From NCBI RefSeq assembly GCF_005886145.1, contig NZ_CP040504.1:992001-1056000 (forward strand): 64,000 nt of DNA, in the 5' to 3' direction. The notes beneath the pieces are model-generated. The model was not told the DNA's origin. It worked only from the letters and a program-made list of their open reading frames with translations, and did not search any database. How positions within the stretch are numbered: the first letter of the stretch is position 1; each line of letters begins with the position of its first letter. Below, one piece after another: positions 9,485 to 17,477 of the stretch. The DNA is from Neisseria sp. oral taxon 014 str. F0314. Its GTDB lineage: Bacteria; Pseudomonadota; Gammaproteobacteria; Burkholderiales; Neisseriaceae. Position numbers and translations under genes: made by a program.

Positions 9485-10867
9485 TTATTTCGGCGTATAA
9501 CGGCCTGCCATCGCTTTATACACCATGTTTTCGTATTTCAGCGTCTCGTACCGCTGGTTCAGTACGTTTTGGGCGGAACCGTATTCCGTGTTCAGCGCTT
9601 CGAGCCAGTCTTTCAGCTCGTTTTTACCGTGTTGGTAGCGCACTTGGTAGTAGCGGCTGTTTTTCTTGTCTAAGGCGTAACGCTGCTCTTGATTGTTAAG
9701 CGCGGCTTGGGCGTTTTGGTAGGCGAGGTAGTTGGTGTTGACTTCGTTCAGCGCGGTGGTCAGGGCTTTTTCAAAGTTGAGTTTGGCGCTGTCGAAATTG
9801 GCTTGGGCGGTTTTGTCTTTCCACTTCATGGTCTGCCAGTTGAGGAACGGCAGGTTGATGGTGGCGGAGCCGCCCAAGAGCGGGATATTGAACGCGCTTT
9901 TGGCTTTTTCAGACGACGTGCTCAAGCTCGCGCCCAATGTAATCGAGGGATACCAACTGCGTTTTTGCGCTTTGACGGACTGGAGCGAGGATTGCAGGCG
10001 GTATTCGGCGGCGCGCAGGTCGGGGCGGTTCGCCAACACGGTAATCGGCACGTCGAGGTTCACGCCTTTGACGGGCAGCAGTCGGTATTGTGCGGGGTCG
10101 GCAGCGATGGCTTCGTTCGGCTTGAGGTTGAGCAGGTTGCGTAAAACCTGTTTTTGCGTGTCGAGGCTGTTTTTCAGGGAAATCAGGTTGTTTTGCGCAC
10201 TCAACAGCGATTGTTTCGCCTGCGTCGGCTGGCTGGAATCGGCTCTGCCGTAGCGGAACTTGGCATCAGCAATGCGGTCGATTTCCTGATATTGCTTGAG
10301 GGATTTCTGCGCCAATTCAATGGCTTCGTTGAGGTAGGCGATGTTGAAATAGGCATCGGCAACATTGTTGATCAAAGTCAGGCGCGTGTTTGCCATATCC
10401 TGCCGCGTGGCTTGGTATTCCCAGACTTGCGCGTCGGCGGTGGCACTGAGTTTGCGCCACAAATCCAATTCGTAGCTCAAGCCGAGCTGGCTGCTGAAGG
10501 TGTTGCCGTGGCTGCCGGTTTTCAGGTTTTTGGATGTGGACGCACTCAACGAGCCGCTGAACGACGGCACCAAATCCGCCCCCAAAATATTCGCCTGATA
10601 CAGGGCTTTATTGACGCTGATGGCCGCCTGTTTCAAATCGATATTGTTTTCCAAAGCCTGCGCCATCAGGGCGTTGAGCTGCCGGCTTTGGTAGATTTCC
10701 CACCAGTTGCCGTTCACGTCGTAGCGTTCGGCGGTTTCCGCCGCGCTCATCACCTGCCCTGTCGATTCGAGCGTGAGGCTTTTGTCGGTGCTGTGGACGG
10801 CGCACGCGCTTAAGGCAAGGGCGAGCGACAGGGATAAGGCCGTCTGAAAAAAAGGTTTTGTCTGCAT
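9485..10867 (-). CDS. TolC/NodT-family outer-membrane efflux lipoprotein
   Basis: A 460-residue outer-membrane factor with a lipoprotein signal (LALSAC, lipidated C22). It has the two TolC repeats with long coiled helices, including the family hallmarks NWWEIYQSRQLNALM and NRPDLRAAEYRLQ. Such channels work with a membrane-fusion protein and an inner-membrane pump. macA and macB lie 1.4-4.7 kb upstream on the same strand, so it may be their partner; gonococcal MacAB is not known to me to have its own linked channel. The signal-peptide coding region contains an uptake sequence near 10837-10848 (Phe-Gln-Thr-Ala), and a second with an AT prefix lies just upstream. Confidence 0.88.
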   Translation of the reverse strand: MQTKPFFQTALSLSLALALSACAVHSTDKSLTLESTGQVMSAAETAERYDVNGNWWEIYQSRQLNALMAQALENNIDLKQAAISVNKALYQANILGADLVPSFSGSLSASTSKNLKTGSHGNTFSSQLGLSYELDLWRKLSATADAQVWEYQATRQDMANTRLTLINNVADAYFNIAYLNEAIELAQKSLKQYQEIDRIADAKFRYGRADSSQPTQAKQSLLSAQNNLISLKNSLDTQKQVLRNLLNLKPNEAIAADPAQYRLLPVKGVNLDVPITVLANRPDLRAAEYRLQSSLQSVKAQKRSWYPSITLGASLSTSSEKAKSAFNIPLLGGSATINLPFLNWQTMKWKDKTAQANFDSAKLNFEKALTTALNEVNTNYLAYQNAQAALNNQEQRYALDKKNSRYYQVRYQHGKNELKDWLEALNTEYGSAQNVLNQRYETLKYENMVYKAMAGRYTPK

Positions 10868-10954
10868 GTTGTGTCTTTCGGTTTAAATTTTCAGACGGCA
10901 TGGAGGGTTGGTTGGGATGTCGTCTGAACAATATTGGAAGTGCCATTTGCCGTC

Positions 10955-10974
10955 ATTCCCGCGCAGGCGGGAAT
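10955..10974. repeat. dRS3-type 20-bp inverted repeat, copy 1
   Basis: ATTCCCGC-N4-GCGGGAAT type element, matching the Neisseria dRS3 pattern (ATTCCC-N8-GGGAAT). It lies between the TolC-like gene and the Cdd1-family gene and pairs with the copy 55 bases away. Confidence 0.8.
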
Positions 10975-11028
10975 CTAGAGGTTTGAAATTGCAGCATCCC
11001 CAAATATTCTTTAAATGCCAAGGTCTGG

Positions 11029-11048
11029 ATTCCCGCCTGCGCGGGAAT
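11029..11048. repeat. dRS3-type 20-bp inverted repeat, copy 2
   Basis: Second perfect ATTCCC-N8-GGGAAT element. Copies 1 and 2 bracket a 54-base spacer that resembles a Neisseria 'RS' segment. Confidence 0.8.
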
Positions 11049-11065
11049 GGCAGACATGGGTATTT

Positions 11066-11371
11066 TTATTTGAATCCACTATGTTTATCGGCTAAAACCG
11101 CTTTCCGCTGTTCCGTAAAATGCCACCACGGCTTCGGTTCGTTCCCCTGCATAAAATCAACCAGCGACAGGAAAATATCGATCATGCAGGGATCGTGTCG
11201 GGTTGCGGTCAGGCTGCACAGACGGTCGTACATTTCGTAAGCGTCCTGCCCCGCCAAATCCTGCGGCTGCGTGATGCCAAGCAAACCCAAATCCTCCGCC
11301 ACGGCTTTGCCGACATTGGGCAGGTCGGTCAGCGTGTTCAGCTTGCTTCGTTGTACTTTGTCGGGATTCAT
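11066..11371 (-). CDS. Helix-hairpin-helix protein, Cdd1/'pathogenicity locus' family
   Basis: A 101-residue protein with a helix-hairpin-helix core, LTDLPNVGKAVAEDLGLLGI, followed by the family-typical DLAGQDAYEMYDRLC, RHDPCMIDIFL and EPKPWWHFT. This matches the Cdd1 family, whose function is unknown though the fold suggests DNA binding. It is transcribed with the flanking minus-strand genes but is separated from both by about 100-200 bases of repeats. Confidence 0.8.
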   Translation of the reverse strand: MNPDKVQRSKLNTLTDLPNVGKAVAEDLGLLGITQPQDLAGQDAYEMYDRLCSLTATRHDPCMIDIFLSLVDFMQGNEPKPWWHFTEQRKAVLADKHSGFK

Positions 11372-11466
11372 GTTTTAGCCTTTGGTTTGGAGGCCGTCTG
11401 AAAACCTGCAATCGGATGGATCAACTTGTTTTCGCGGGCAAAGCCCGCGCTACTTTTGCTGCCGTC

Positions 11467-11486
11467 ATTCCCGCCTGCGCGGTAAT
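11467..11486. repeat. dRS3-like inverted repeat, copy 3 (one arm mutated)
   Basis: ATTCCCGCCTGCGCGGTAAT: one change from the perfect arm (GGTAAT for GGGAAT). It lies in the spacer between the Cdd1-family and DUF1877 genes, next to an AGGTCGTCTGAA uptake variant at about 11571. Confidence 0.65.
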
Positions 11487-11584
11487 GACGGCAAAGGCTT
11501 TTCTTATTTGAATTTATGTCGGATACAAGTATCCGACCTACTTTTTTCAGACAACCTCTGCCCATTCAAAAAGGTCGTCTGAAA

Positions 11585-12061
11585 TCACGAAATCCTGACC
11601 ACCACGCCGCAATGCTGTTCAGCGGCGGCTTGATAAAATGCGGCGAGTTCTTTAAACCGCTGCGCCAATTCCGCACGGGTTTCGGCAAAGGCTTTTTCGT
11701 CGCCCCAAATATCGGGGTAGATTTGGTTGTTTTGAAAATCTGCTGCGGTTTTGCCGTCGAGCAGCGCGGCGAAGTCGGCTTGGTTCAGGGCTTGGGCTAC
11801 TTCGACAGTTTCGGTATCGTCTAGCCAGCCTGTGTGTTCGCCCGCTTCTTCGTCCTGCCGCAGGATGTTGCCGATAATGGCTTTGCTCAGCGGGTTTGCC
11901 GCGTCGGCATCGTCCGAGCCTTTGCCGGTCAGGACAAAATGCAGCGCATCCCATAGTTTGCCTGCGCCGTATTCGGATACGGCGGCGGGGGTGCCGGAGG
12001 AAGTTTTGATTTGTTCGATGCCGCTTTGCGGGTAGGCGGCGTATTTTGCGTAAACGTCCAT
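11585..12061 (-). CDS. YfbM/DUF1877-family protein
   Basis: A 158-residue cytoplasmic protein. The segments GKLWDALHFVLTGK, PLSKAIIGN and YPDIWGDE-like motif (IYPDIWGDEKAF) are those of the DUF1877/YfbM family, whose function is unknown. It lies between the Cdd1-family gene and macB on the same strand. An upstream ribosome site is visible as AAGGAAAC about 6 bases before the ATG. Confidence 0.75.
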   Translation of the reverse strand: MDVYAKYAAYPQSGIEQIKTSSGTPAAVSEYGAGKLWDALHFVLTGKGSDDADAANPLSKAIIGNILRQDEEAGEHTGWLDDTETVEVAQALNQADFAALLDGKTAADFQNNQIYPDIWGDEKAFAETRAELAQRFKELAAFYQAAAEQHCGVVVRIS

Positions 12062-12226
12062 AGGTTTCCTTGTATTGAAGGCTTGAGATGCCTGTTTCGG
12101 GAGAGGCCGTCTGAAAAATGTTGCAGAAGGTTCGGACGACGTTCGGGCTGTTTTCGCAATGTATTGTGTATTGTGTTAATCGTGGTCAGCATCACGTTGT
12201 GCATCAATGCTCGGCGGCCTACGCTG

Positions 12227-12265
12227 TTTTCAGACGGCCTCTCGCACTCAAACGCCGTCTGAAAA
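12227..12265 (-). terminator. Uptake-sequence hairpin after macB
   Basis: 12-bp stem (12227-12238 with 12254-12265), two bases beyond the macB stop codon on the minus strand. Confidence 0.6.
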
Positions 12266-12267
12266 CC

Positions 12268-14205
12268 TCAATCCTGTGCCAGCGCGTCAATCGGGTTCAG
12301 CCGTGAGGCGCGGTTGGCGGGCATAAAGCCGAACGCCACGCCGATGGCGGTGGAACAGACAACCGCACCGATAACGGACATGACGGAAATTTCCATCGGA
12401 AATTCGGTTACGAAATGGTTGAACACGAGGCTGATGGCCGTGGACAGTCCGACCCCGACCAAACCGCCGATAATACAGATTAAGACCGCTTCAATTAAGA
12501 ATTGTTGCAAGATATTGTTGCGCCGCGCGCCGATGGCCATGCGCACGCCGATTTCTTTGGTACGCTCGGTTACGGACACCAGCATGATGTTCATCACGCC
12601 GATACCGCCGACCACCAATGAAATCAATGCGATGGAGGAAATCAGCAGTTTCATGGTGCCGGTGGTGCTTTCGATTACCTGCTTGATGCTGTCGCTGTTG
12701 TTCATGAAGAAGTCTTCCGTGCCGTGCCGCGTTTTGAGCAGCTCGGTCAGCCCTTTTTCGGCGACTTGGGTGTTGGCGTCGTTTTTGATTTTGACGGTAA
12801 TGGAATTGGTGTGGCTCTCGCCAGTGATTTGGTGCATCACGGTCGTATAGGGCGACCAGAGCATCAATACGTCCGAGTTGCCGAAGGAATTCTCTTCTTT
12901 TTGCATCACGCCGATGACGGTCAGCGGGCGTTTTTTGAAGAGGACGGTCTTGCCCAACGGATCGACATCCGTGCCGAACAGTTTGTCTTTGGTGTTTTGG
13001 TCGATCACGACGACCTGCGCGTCTTCTTTCACATCGGCCTCGTCAAACAGGCGGCCCGATTCCAGCTTCAGCCCGCGCACGTCGAAATATTGTTCGCCCA
13101 CGCCGTAAAGCGAGGCGGACAGGTCGGTGTTGCGGTAGGTCAACGTGCCGCTGGAGGTGGTCTGCGGGGTGGCGGAGGCGACGTAGCTTTGCTGGGCAAT
13201 GACTTTGGCGTCGGCAATGGTCAGGGTTTTTATCCTGCCGCTGCGCCTGTCGCCGAAACCGCTTCCGGGGAAGATGCTGATGGTGTTCGTGCCCATCGCG
13301 CTGATGTCTTCGAGGATTTTTTTCTGGGAGCCGTTACCCAGTGCGACGACGGACACGACCGAGGCGATGCCGATGATGATGCCGAGCATGGTCAGAAGCG
13401 AACGCATTTTGTGCGCCATAATCGCCTGCACCGACATTTTGAAGGCTTCCATAAATTGGTCGTAGTAAAACAACCACGAGGTTTGTTCTTTGATGCGTTC
13501 TATGCCGCTTTCGGGGATTTCTGGATTTTTTGAAGTGTCGGAGATGATTTCGCCGTCGCGGATTTCGATGATGCGGTTGGCGATGGCGGCGATACCGGGA
13601 TCGTGCGTGACCATAATCACGGTATGCCCTTCCTTATGCAGCTTTTGGATGATTTCGATTACATTTTTGCCGCTGGCGGTATCGAGCGCGCCGGTCGGTT
13701 CGTCGGCGAAGATGATTTCGCCGCCGTTCATCAGGGCGCGGGCGATGGAGACGCGCTGCTGCTGGCCGCCGGAAAGTTCGCTGGGCTTGTTGCCTTCTTT
13801 GCCTTCCAAACCCAAATCCTGCAACAGCTTCTCCGCACGCGCGGAACGCTCTTTGCCGCCCATGCCCATATACACGGCAGGCAGGGCGACGTTGTCCCGC
13901 GCCGTCAGCGAACCCAAAAGGTTGTAGCGTTGGAAAATAAAGCCGAAGCGTTCGCGCCGCAATGCCGCCAGTTCGTCCGGCTCCATTTTGGCGGTTTCGA
14001 TGCCGTCGATTTGATACGAACCCGAAGTAGCGGTATCCAGACAGCCGAGGATGTTCATCAGCGTGGATTTGCCCGAACCGGACTGCCCGATAATGGCGAC
14101 GAAATCGCCCTTCTCTATCGACAGGCTGACATCTTTCAAGACATGAACGCGGTTCGCGCCGCTGCCGAAGTAGCGGTTGATGTTTTTACATTCGATTAAG
14201 CTCAT
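12268..14205 (-). CDS. macB: MacB, macrolide-type efflux ABC transporter (ATPase-permease fusion)
   Basis: A 645-residue protein with an N-terminal ABC ATPase: Walker A GQSGSGKST at 40-48, signature LSGGQQQR near 145, and Walker B IIFADEPTGALD. Four membrane helices and a large periplasmic domain follow, with the FtsX-like ERTKEIGVRMAIGARR segment near the end. MacB is a mechanotransmission pump that drives a MacA-TolC conduit, exporting macrolides, lipopeptides or other substrates. macA is upstream on the same strand; the 148-base gap between them holds an uptake-sequence hairpin. Confidence 0.95.
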   Translation of the reverse strand: MSLIECKNINRYFGSGANRVHVLKDVSLSIEKGDFVAIIGQSGSGKSTLMNILGCLDTATSGSYQIDGIETAKMEPDELAALRRERFGFIFQRYNLLGSLTARDNVALPAVYMGMGGKERSARAEKLLQDLGLEGKEGNKPSELSGGQQQRVSIARALMNGGEIIFADEPTGALDTASGKNVIEIIQKLHKEGHTVIMVTHDPGIAAIANRIIEIRDGEIISDTSKNPEIPESGIERIKEQTSWLFYYDQFMEAFKMSVQAIMAHKMRSLLTMLGIIIGIASVVSVVALGNGSQKKILEDISAMGTNTISIFPGSGFGDRRSGRIKTLTIADAKVIAQQSYVASATPQTTSSGTLTYRNTDLSASLYGVGEQYFDVRGLKLESGRLFDEADVKEDAQVVVIDQNTKDKLFGTDVDPLGKTVLFKKRPLTVIGVMQKEENSFGNSDVLMLWSPYTTVMHQITGESHTNSITVKIKNDANTQVAEKGLTELLKTRHGTEDFFMNNSDSIKQVIESTTGTMKLLISSIALISLVVGGIGVMNIMLVSVTERTKEIGVRMAIGARRNNILQQFLIEAVLICIIGGLVGVGLSTAISLVFNHFVTEFPMEISVMSVIGAVVCSTAIGVAFGFMPANRASRLNPIDALAQD

Positions 14206-14239
14206 AAGTGTGTCCGACCGATAATGATGTATGGAGTGG

Positions 14240-14346
14240 AAAGGCCGTCTGAAAACGAGGTTAACGAAATTTCCGCCGGGAAGCTGAATTTCTTACGAAG
14301 CTGAAACCAAGTTCCCATCAGGAAGTTGAGCTTTCAGACGGCCTTT
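14240..14346 (-). repeat. Long-loop uptake-sequence inverted pair between macA and macB
   Basis: Arms 14240-14254 and 14332-14346 are 15-bp perfect complements with a 77-base loop. The loop itself has GAAGCTGAA twice (about 14280 and 14297) and a near copy GGAAGTTGA. It could reduce read-through from macA into macB. Confidence 0.6.
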
Positions 14347-14353
14347 TGCCTGT

Positions 14354-15538
14354 TTATCTCGGCGGGCCGCCGCCCTTCATCACGCGCTGGGCGGCTTCCG
14401 CCTGCTCCGCCGCGCTCATTTCCGACATCACTACCTTTTCGCCTTCTTTCAAACCGCTTTTGACTTCGGTGTTCATACTGTCTTTCAGGCCGACGGTAAT
14501 TTCGCGTTCGACAGCTTTGCCGTCCGCGCCCAAAACGCTGACATACGATTTACCGTCGCGTTTTTTAATCGTCAGCGTCGGCACGAGCAAAACGTTTTTC
14601 ACGCCGTTGATTTCAATCGTGTTCTGCGTCGTCATACCGATGGAAAGTTTGCCGTCGGGATTGGGCACCAACGCACGGGCATAGTAGTAAATCGCGTTGG
14701 AAGTCGTGTCGGTACTGGCGGTGTAGCTGCCCAGCGACATCGTGGTCAGGCCTGGATCGACGCTGTCGAGTTTCGCCTTAATCGGCTCGTCCGGTTCGGA
14801 CAGAATCGTAAACGAAATGTCCTGCCCCGCCTTCACCTTGGTGATGTCGCCCTCGGCAATCTGCATTTTGTTCAACATCGTATCCAGATTCGCCAGTTGG
14901 ATAATCGTCGGCGTGGACTGCACCGCGTTCACGGTTTGGCCCTCTTCCACCGGAATCGCCACCACCGTACCGTCCATCGTCGCGGTAATGCGGGTATAGC
15001 CCAAATCGGATTCGGCGGTATTGATGGAGATTTTGGTTTGTTTGATGGAAGCCTTCAGCTCGGCGACATTCGCTTTGGCCGCGGCCAGCGCATCCTGCGC
15101 GCTTTCAAAATCCTCTTTGGAAGTCGCTTTTTCCTTCCATAAAGCCGCTTCGCGCTTATATTTCTTTTCCGCGCTGTTCAGGGCGATTTCGGCGGAAACC
15201 AATTTCGCCTGATACGTTTCCAGCTTGGATTTTTCAGTATTGAGCGTGTTCACTTGAGTGGTCGAATTGATTTCGGCAATCAAATCGCCCTTTTTGACCT
15301 GCTGTCCGAGTTTGACATACAGTTTCTTAATCTGACCCGAAGCCTGCGAACCGACCGTTACCAGATTCGACGGCGAGATTTCGCCCGTGGCAGATACGGT
15401 TTGGTGAATATTGCCACGCTTGACCGTTTCGGTAAGATATTTCACCTGTTCTTCGGGTTGAAAGAACGACCAAACCGCATAGACGGCAACAACCGCCGCG
15501 ATAAGTATCGCCACCCACTTCATTATCTTTTTCACCAT
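14354..15538 (-). CDS. macA: MacA, periplasmic adaptor of the MacAB efflux pump
   Basis: A 394-residue membrane-fusion protein. One N-terminal helix (about residues 7-24) anchors it. The lipoyl half-motifs (SATGEISPSNLVTVGSQASG and the matching ITATMDGTVVAIPVEEGQTV) flank a coiled-coil hairpin between about residues 100 and 175, and the beta-barrel and membrane-proximal domains follow. It links MacB to an outer-membrane channel. It is the first gene of the macA-macB pair and diverges from the minor pilin gene, an arrangement I recall from gonococcus and meningococcus. Confidence 0.94.
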   Translation of the reverse strand: MVKKIMKWVAILIAAVVAVYAVWSFFQPEEQVKYLTETVKRGNIHQTVSATGEISPSNLVTVGSQASGQIKKLYVKLGQQVKKGDLIAEINSTTQVNTLNTEKSKLETYQAKLVSAEIALNSAEKKYKREAALWKEKATSKEDFESAQDALAAAKANVAELKASIKQTKISINTAESDLGYTRITATMDGTVVAIPVEEGQTVNAVQSTPTIIQLANLDTMLNKMQIAEGDITKVKAGQDISFTILSEPDEPIKAKLDSVDPGLTTMSLGSYTASTDTTSNAIYYYARALVPNPDGKLSIGMTTQNTIEINGVKNVLLVPTLTIKKRDGKSYVSVLGADGKAVEREITVGLKDSMNTEVKSGLKEGEKVVMSEMSAAEQAEAAQRVMKGGGPPR

Positions 15539-15864
15539 ATTCCAATACCTGTATAAAAGCGGCTGCCGCCACGAAATATAGCGGTTCCGCGAAGCCCGTA
15601 AATATTTCCGCCAAACGGTAAAAACGCACGGATTTTACTGTAAATACACATCCCAGCCAAGCGCACGAAATAAAAAATACATTAATAACGCATTGTTAAA
15701 AAAGATTTTTTTAGAACCGGCTTTCCTAAATATTGCATCCTGCTTACATAAATTCCCAAATTCAGAATTTATCTGTACATATAACTTTTCAAATGACTTT
15801 ATAATACTGTAATTATGGCCCACCGCCTCCGGCGGGATACAACCTTTTTTCTAAGACCGACACC
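15539..15864. other. Divergent intergenic region macA / minor pilin
   Basis: 326 bases without a convincing gene. The part from about 15690 to 15810 is AT-rich. A TATAAT box at 15800-15805 could serve the pilin gene, although no good -35 hexamer is present 16-18 bases upstream. The only reading frame (15635-15823, minus) starts with GTG, has no ribosome site and no recognisable content. Confidence 0.5.
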
Positions 15865-16287
15865 ATGAAAATAAAACAGCAAGGCTTCACCTTAATCGAG
15901 CTGATGATTGTCATCGTTACCATCGCCCTACTGGCCACCATCGCCTATCCTTCCTACGCCAAATACATCCGCCAGACCCGCCTGGCCGCAGTGCGTTCCG
16001 AACTGCTGCAAAACGCGCGCACCCTCGAACGCTACTATACGCAGAAAAGAACGTTTAAAGACTTCAGCAATGACTCATTGGTACAGAACGAATATTTCGA
16101 CATCTCACTGACCAGAAACGACGCTGCGGGTTTCGAACTCAAAGCTGAACCGAACGCTGACAAAAACCCCGACGAAAACTGCATCATCCACCTCAGCGAC
16201 AGCGGCATCGTTTGGGCGACCAACAAAGATGGCACAACCGACGACTGCCCCGGATACGAAAAACTCACCGACCCGGCCCAGCCGTAA
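15865..16287 (+). CDS. pilV: Type IV minor pilin (PilV-like)
   Basis: A 140-residue type IV prepilin. The class III leader MKIKQQG is cleaved before F8, with the conserved Glu at mature position 5 ([17 protein letters not shown]), and the hydrophobic alpha-1 helix follows. Two C-terminal cysteines (ENCIIHL and DDCPGY) would form the D-region disulphide. Length and the position beside macA fit neisserial PilV, a minor pilin that affects adhesion and competence. It could instead be a ComP-type pilin; ComP itself has more cysteines. Gene identity rests on family plus position. Confidence 0.75.
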   Translation: MKIKQQGFTLIELMIVIVTIALLATIAYPSYAKYIRQTRLAAVRSELLQNARTLERYYTQKRTFKDFSNDSLVQNEYFDISLTRNDAAGFELKAEPNADKNPDENCIIHLSDSGIVWATNKDGTTDDCPGYEKLTDPAQP

Positions 16288-16299
16288 CTGCCGCCGTTC

Positions 16300-16348
16300 A
16301 GGCCGTCTGAAAACCCGCCGATACGGTTTTACGGCTTTCAGACGGCCT
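16300..16348 (+). terminator. Uptake-sequence hairpin after the minor pilin gene
   Basis: 13-bp stem (16300-16312 with 16336-16348) with a 23-base loop that contains a further short CCG/CGG pairing. Confidence 0.55.
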
Positions 16349-16376
16349 CAATACGACTCAAACGCCCAAACAAAAT

Positions 16377-16405
16377 CTGCCTGCAACCCCGAAAGTTGCA
16401 GGCAG
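16377..16405 (-). terminator. Intrinsic terminator of yebC
   Basis: Perfect 11-bp stem (16377-16387 with 16395-16405) and 7-base loop, GC-rich. Read on the minus strand it is followed by ATTTTGTTTG. It is one of the few terminators here not built from uptake sequences. Confidence 0.7.
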
Positions 16406-16424
16406 GTTTCGTTTGTCGTCGGGC

Positions 16425-17153
16425 TTATGCCAAATCCAGTATGGCGGAAGTATAAACATCCTGCACGTCGTCCAAATCTTCCAAAGCATCAATCAGTTTC
16501 TGCATTTTGACGGCGTCTTCGCCGGAAAGTTCGGTTTCGTTTTGGGCGCGCATGGTGACGTCGCCGTCAACGGATTTGTAGCCTGCGGTTTCCAATGCCG
16601 CTTTCACGCCCGCCCAATCGTTCGGGGCGGTGATGACTTCGATGGAGCCGTCGTCGTTGGTGATAACGTCTTCCGCACCGGCTTCCAGCGCGGCTTCCAT
16701 CAGAGCGTCTTCGTCAACGCCGGGTTCGAACACCAAATAACCCTGATGCACGAAGTTGAACGCCACGCAGCCGTCGGTGCCCAAGTTGCCGCCGTTTTTG
16801 GTGAACGCATGGCGCACGTCGGCGACGGTGCGGGTTTTGTTGTCGGTCAGGCAGTCCACCATCAGCGCCGCGCCGCCGATGCCGTAGCCTTCGTAGCGCA
16901 ATTCGATATATTCCACCCCTTCCAAGTTGCCCGTACCTTTGTCGATGGCGCGCTGCACGTTGTCCTTGGGCATATTGTTTTCGGCGGCTTTTTCCAAAGC
17001 CAGGCGCAGGCGCGGGTTGGCGCCGGGATCGCCGCCGCCCATGCGGGCCGCGACGGTGATTTCTTTAATTAAACGGGTGAAGATTTTGCCGCGTTTGGCA
17101 TCTTGACGGGCTTTTTTATGCTGGATATTCGCCCACTTGCTATGGCCTGCCAT
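16425..17153 (-). CDS. yebC: YebC/PmpR-family transcription and translation factor
   Basis: A 242-residue YebC-family protein starting [15 protein letters not shown], the near-invariant family N-terminus, followed by [18 protein letters not shown] and [12 protein letters not shown] set the start at 17153 because the upstream in-frame extension to 17360 is not conserved-looking and is made partly of uptake sequence. YebC proteins have been described as DNA-binding regulators and as factors helping ribosomes at proline stretches. It is divergent from the amino-acid symporter gene. Confidence 0.93.
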   Translation of the reverse strand: MAGHSKWANIQHKKARQDAKRGKIFTRLIKEITVAARMGGGDPGANPRLRLALEKAAENNMPKDNVQRAIDKGTGNLEGVEYIELRYEGYGIGGAALMVDCLTDNKTRTVADVRHAFTKNGGNLGTDGCVAFNFVHQGYLVFEPGVDEDALMEAALEAGAEDVITNDDGSIEVITAPNDWAGVKAALETAGYKSVDGDVTMRAQNETELSGEDAVKMQKLIDALEDLDDVQDVYTSAILDLA

Positions 17154-17477
17154 ATTTGATTTCCTTTCCTCCGCCGCCGTTTTCAGACGGCCTTTACTTA
17201 AATTTCGAAGCTGCGATTCTAGCATAAGATTGCAACGTCCAAAAACTCCGCCCGCCGTTTTCAGACGGCCTACCGCGGCCGCCTCAGCGTTAGAAGACGT
17301 TAAACGGAACCCGTTTTTTCGTTTTAATTGTAAACAATTTAAGGTATGATGGGGCGGCATACCCGTTTCGCCGCGGGCTGCAACGGAAAGGCGGCAGGTG
17401 TAGTTTCCGGCCGTTTTACGTTAATCCGAACTTTATTTTCAAGATGAGGTTTCCAACCTTTTTTCGAGGTACTGTCT
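17154..17477. other. Divergent intergenic region yebC / symporter
   Basis: 324 bases. It holds one uptake sequence near 17183 and one near 17263, and a TATGAT box at 17345-17350. Some 130 bases of leader then precede the symporter, with a GC-rich stretch around 17351-17425. I looked for a glycine riboswitch here and did not find its conserved sequences. Confidence 0.45.

Noticed and set aside
15635-15823. 62-codon frame in the macA/pilin spacer
   Set aside because: GTG start, no ribosome site, AT-rich composition, and it overlaps the likely pilin promoter.
17340-17477. Glycine riboswitch before the AGCS symporter
   Set aside because: AGCS genes often have one, but the conserved GGAGAG and ACTCTC elements are absent.
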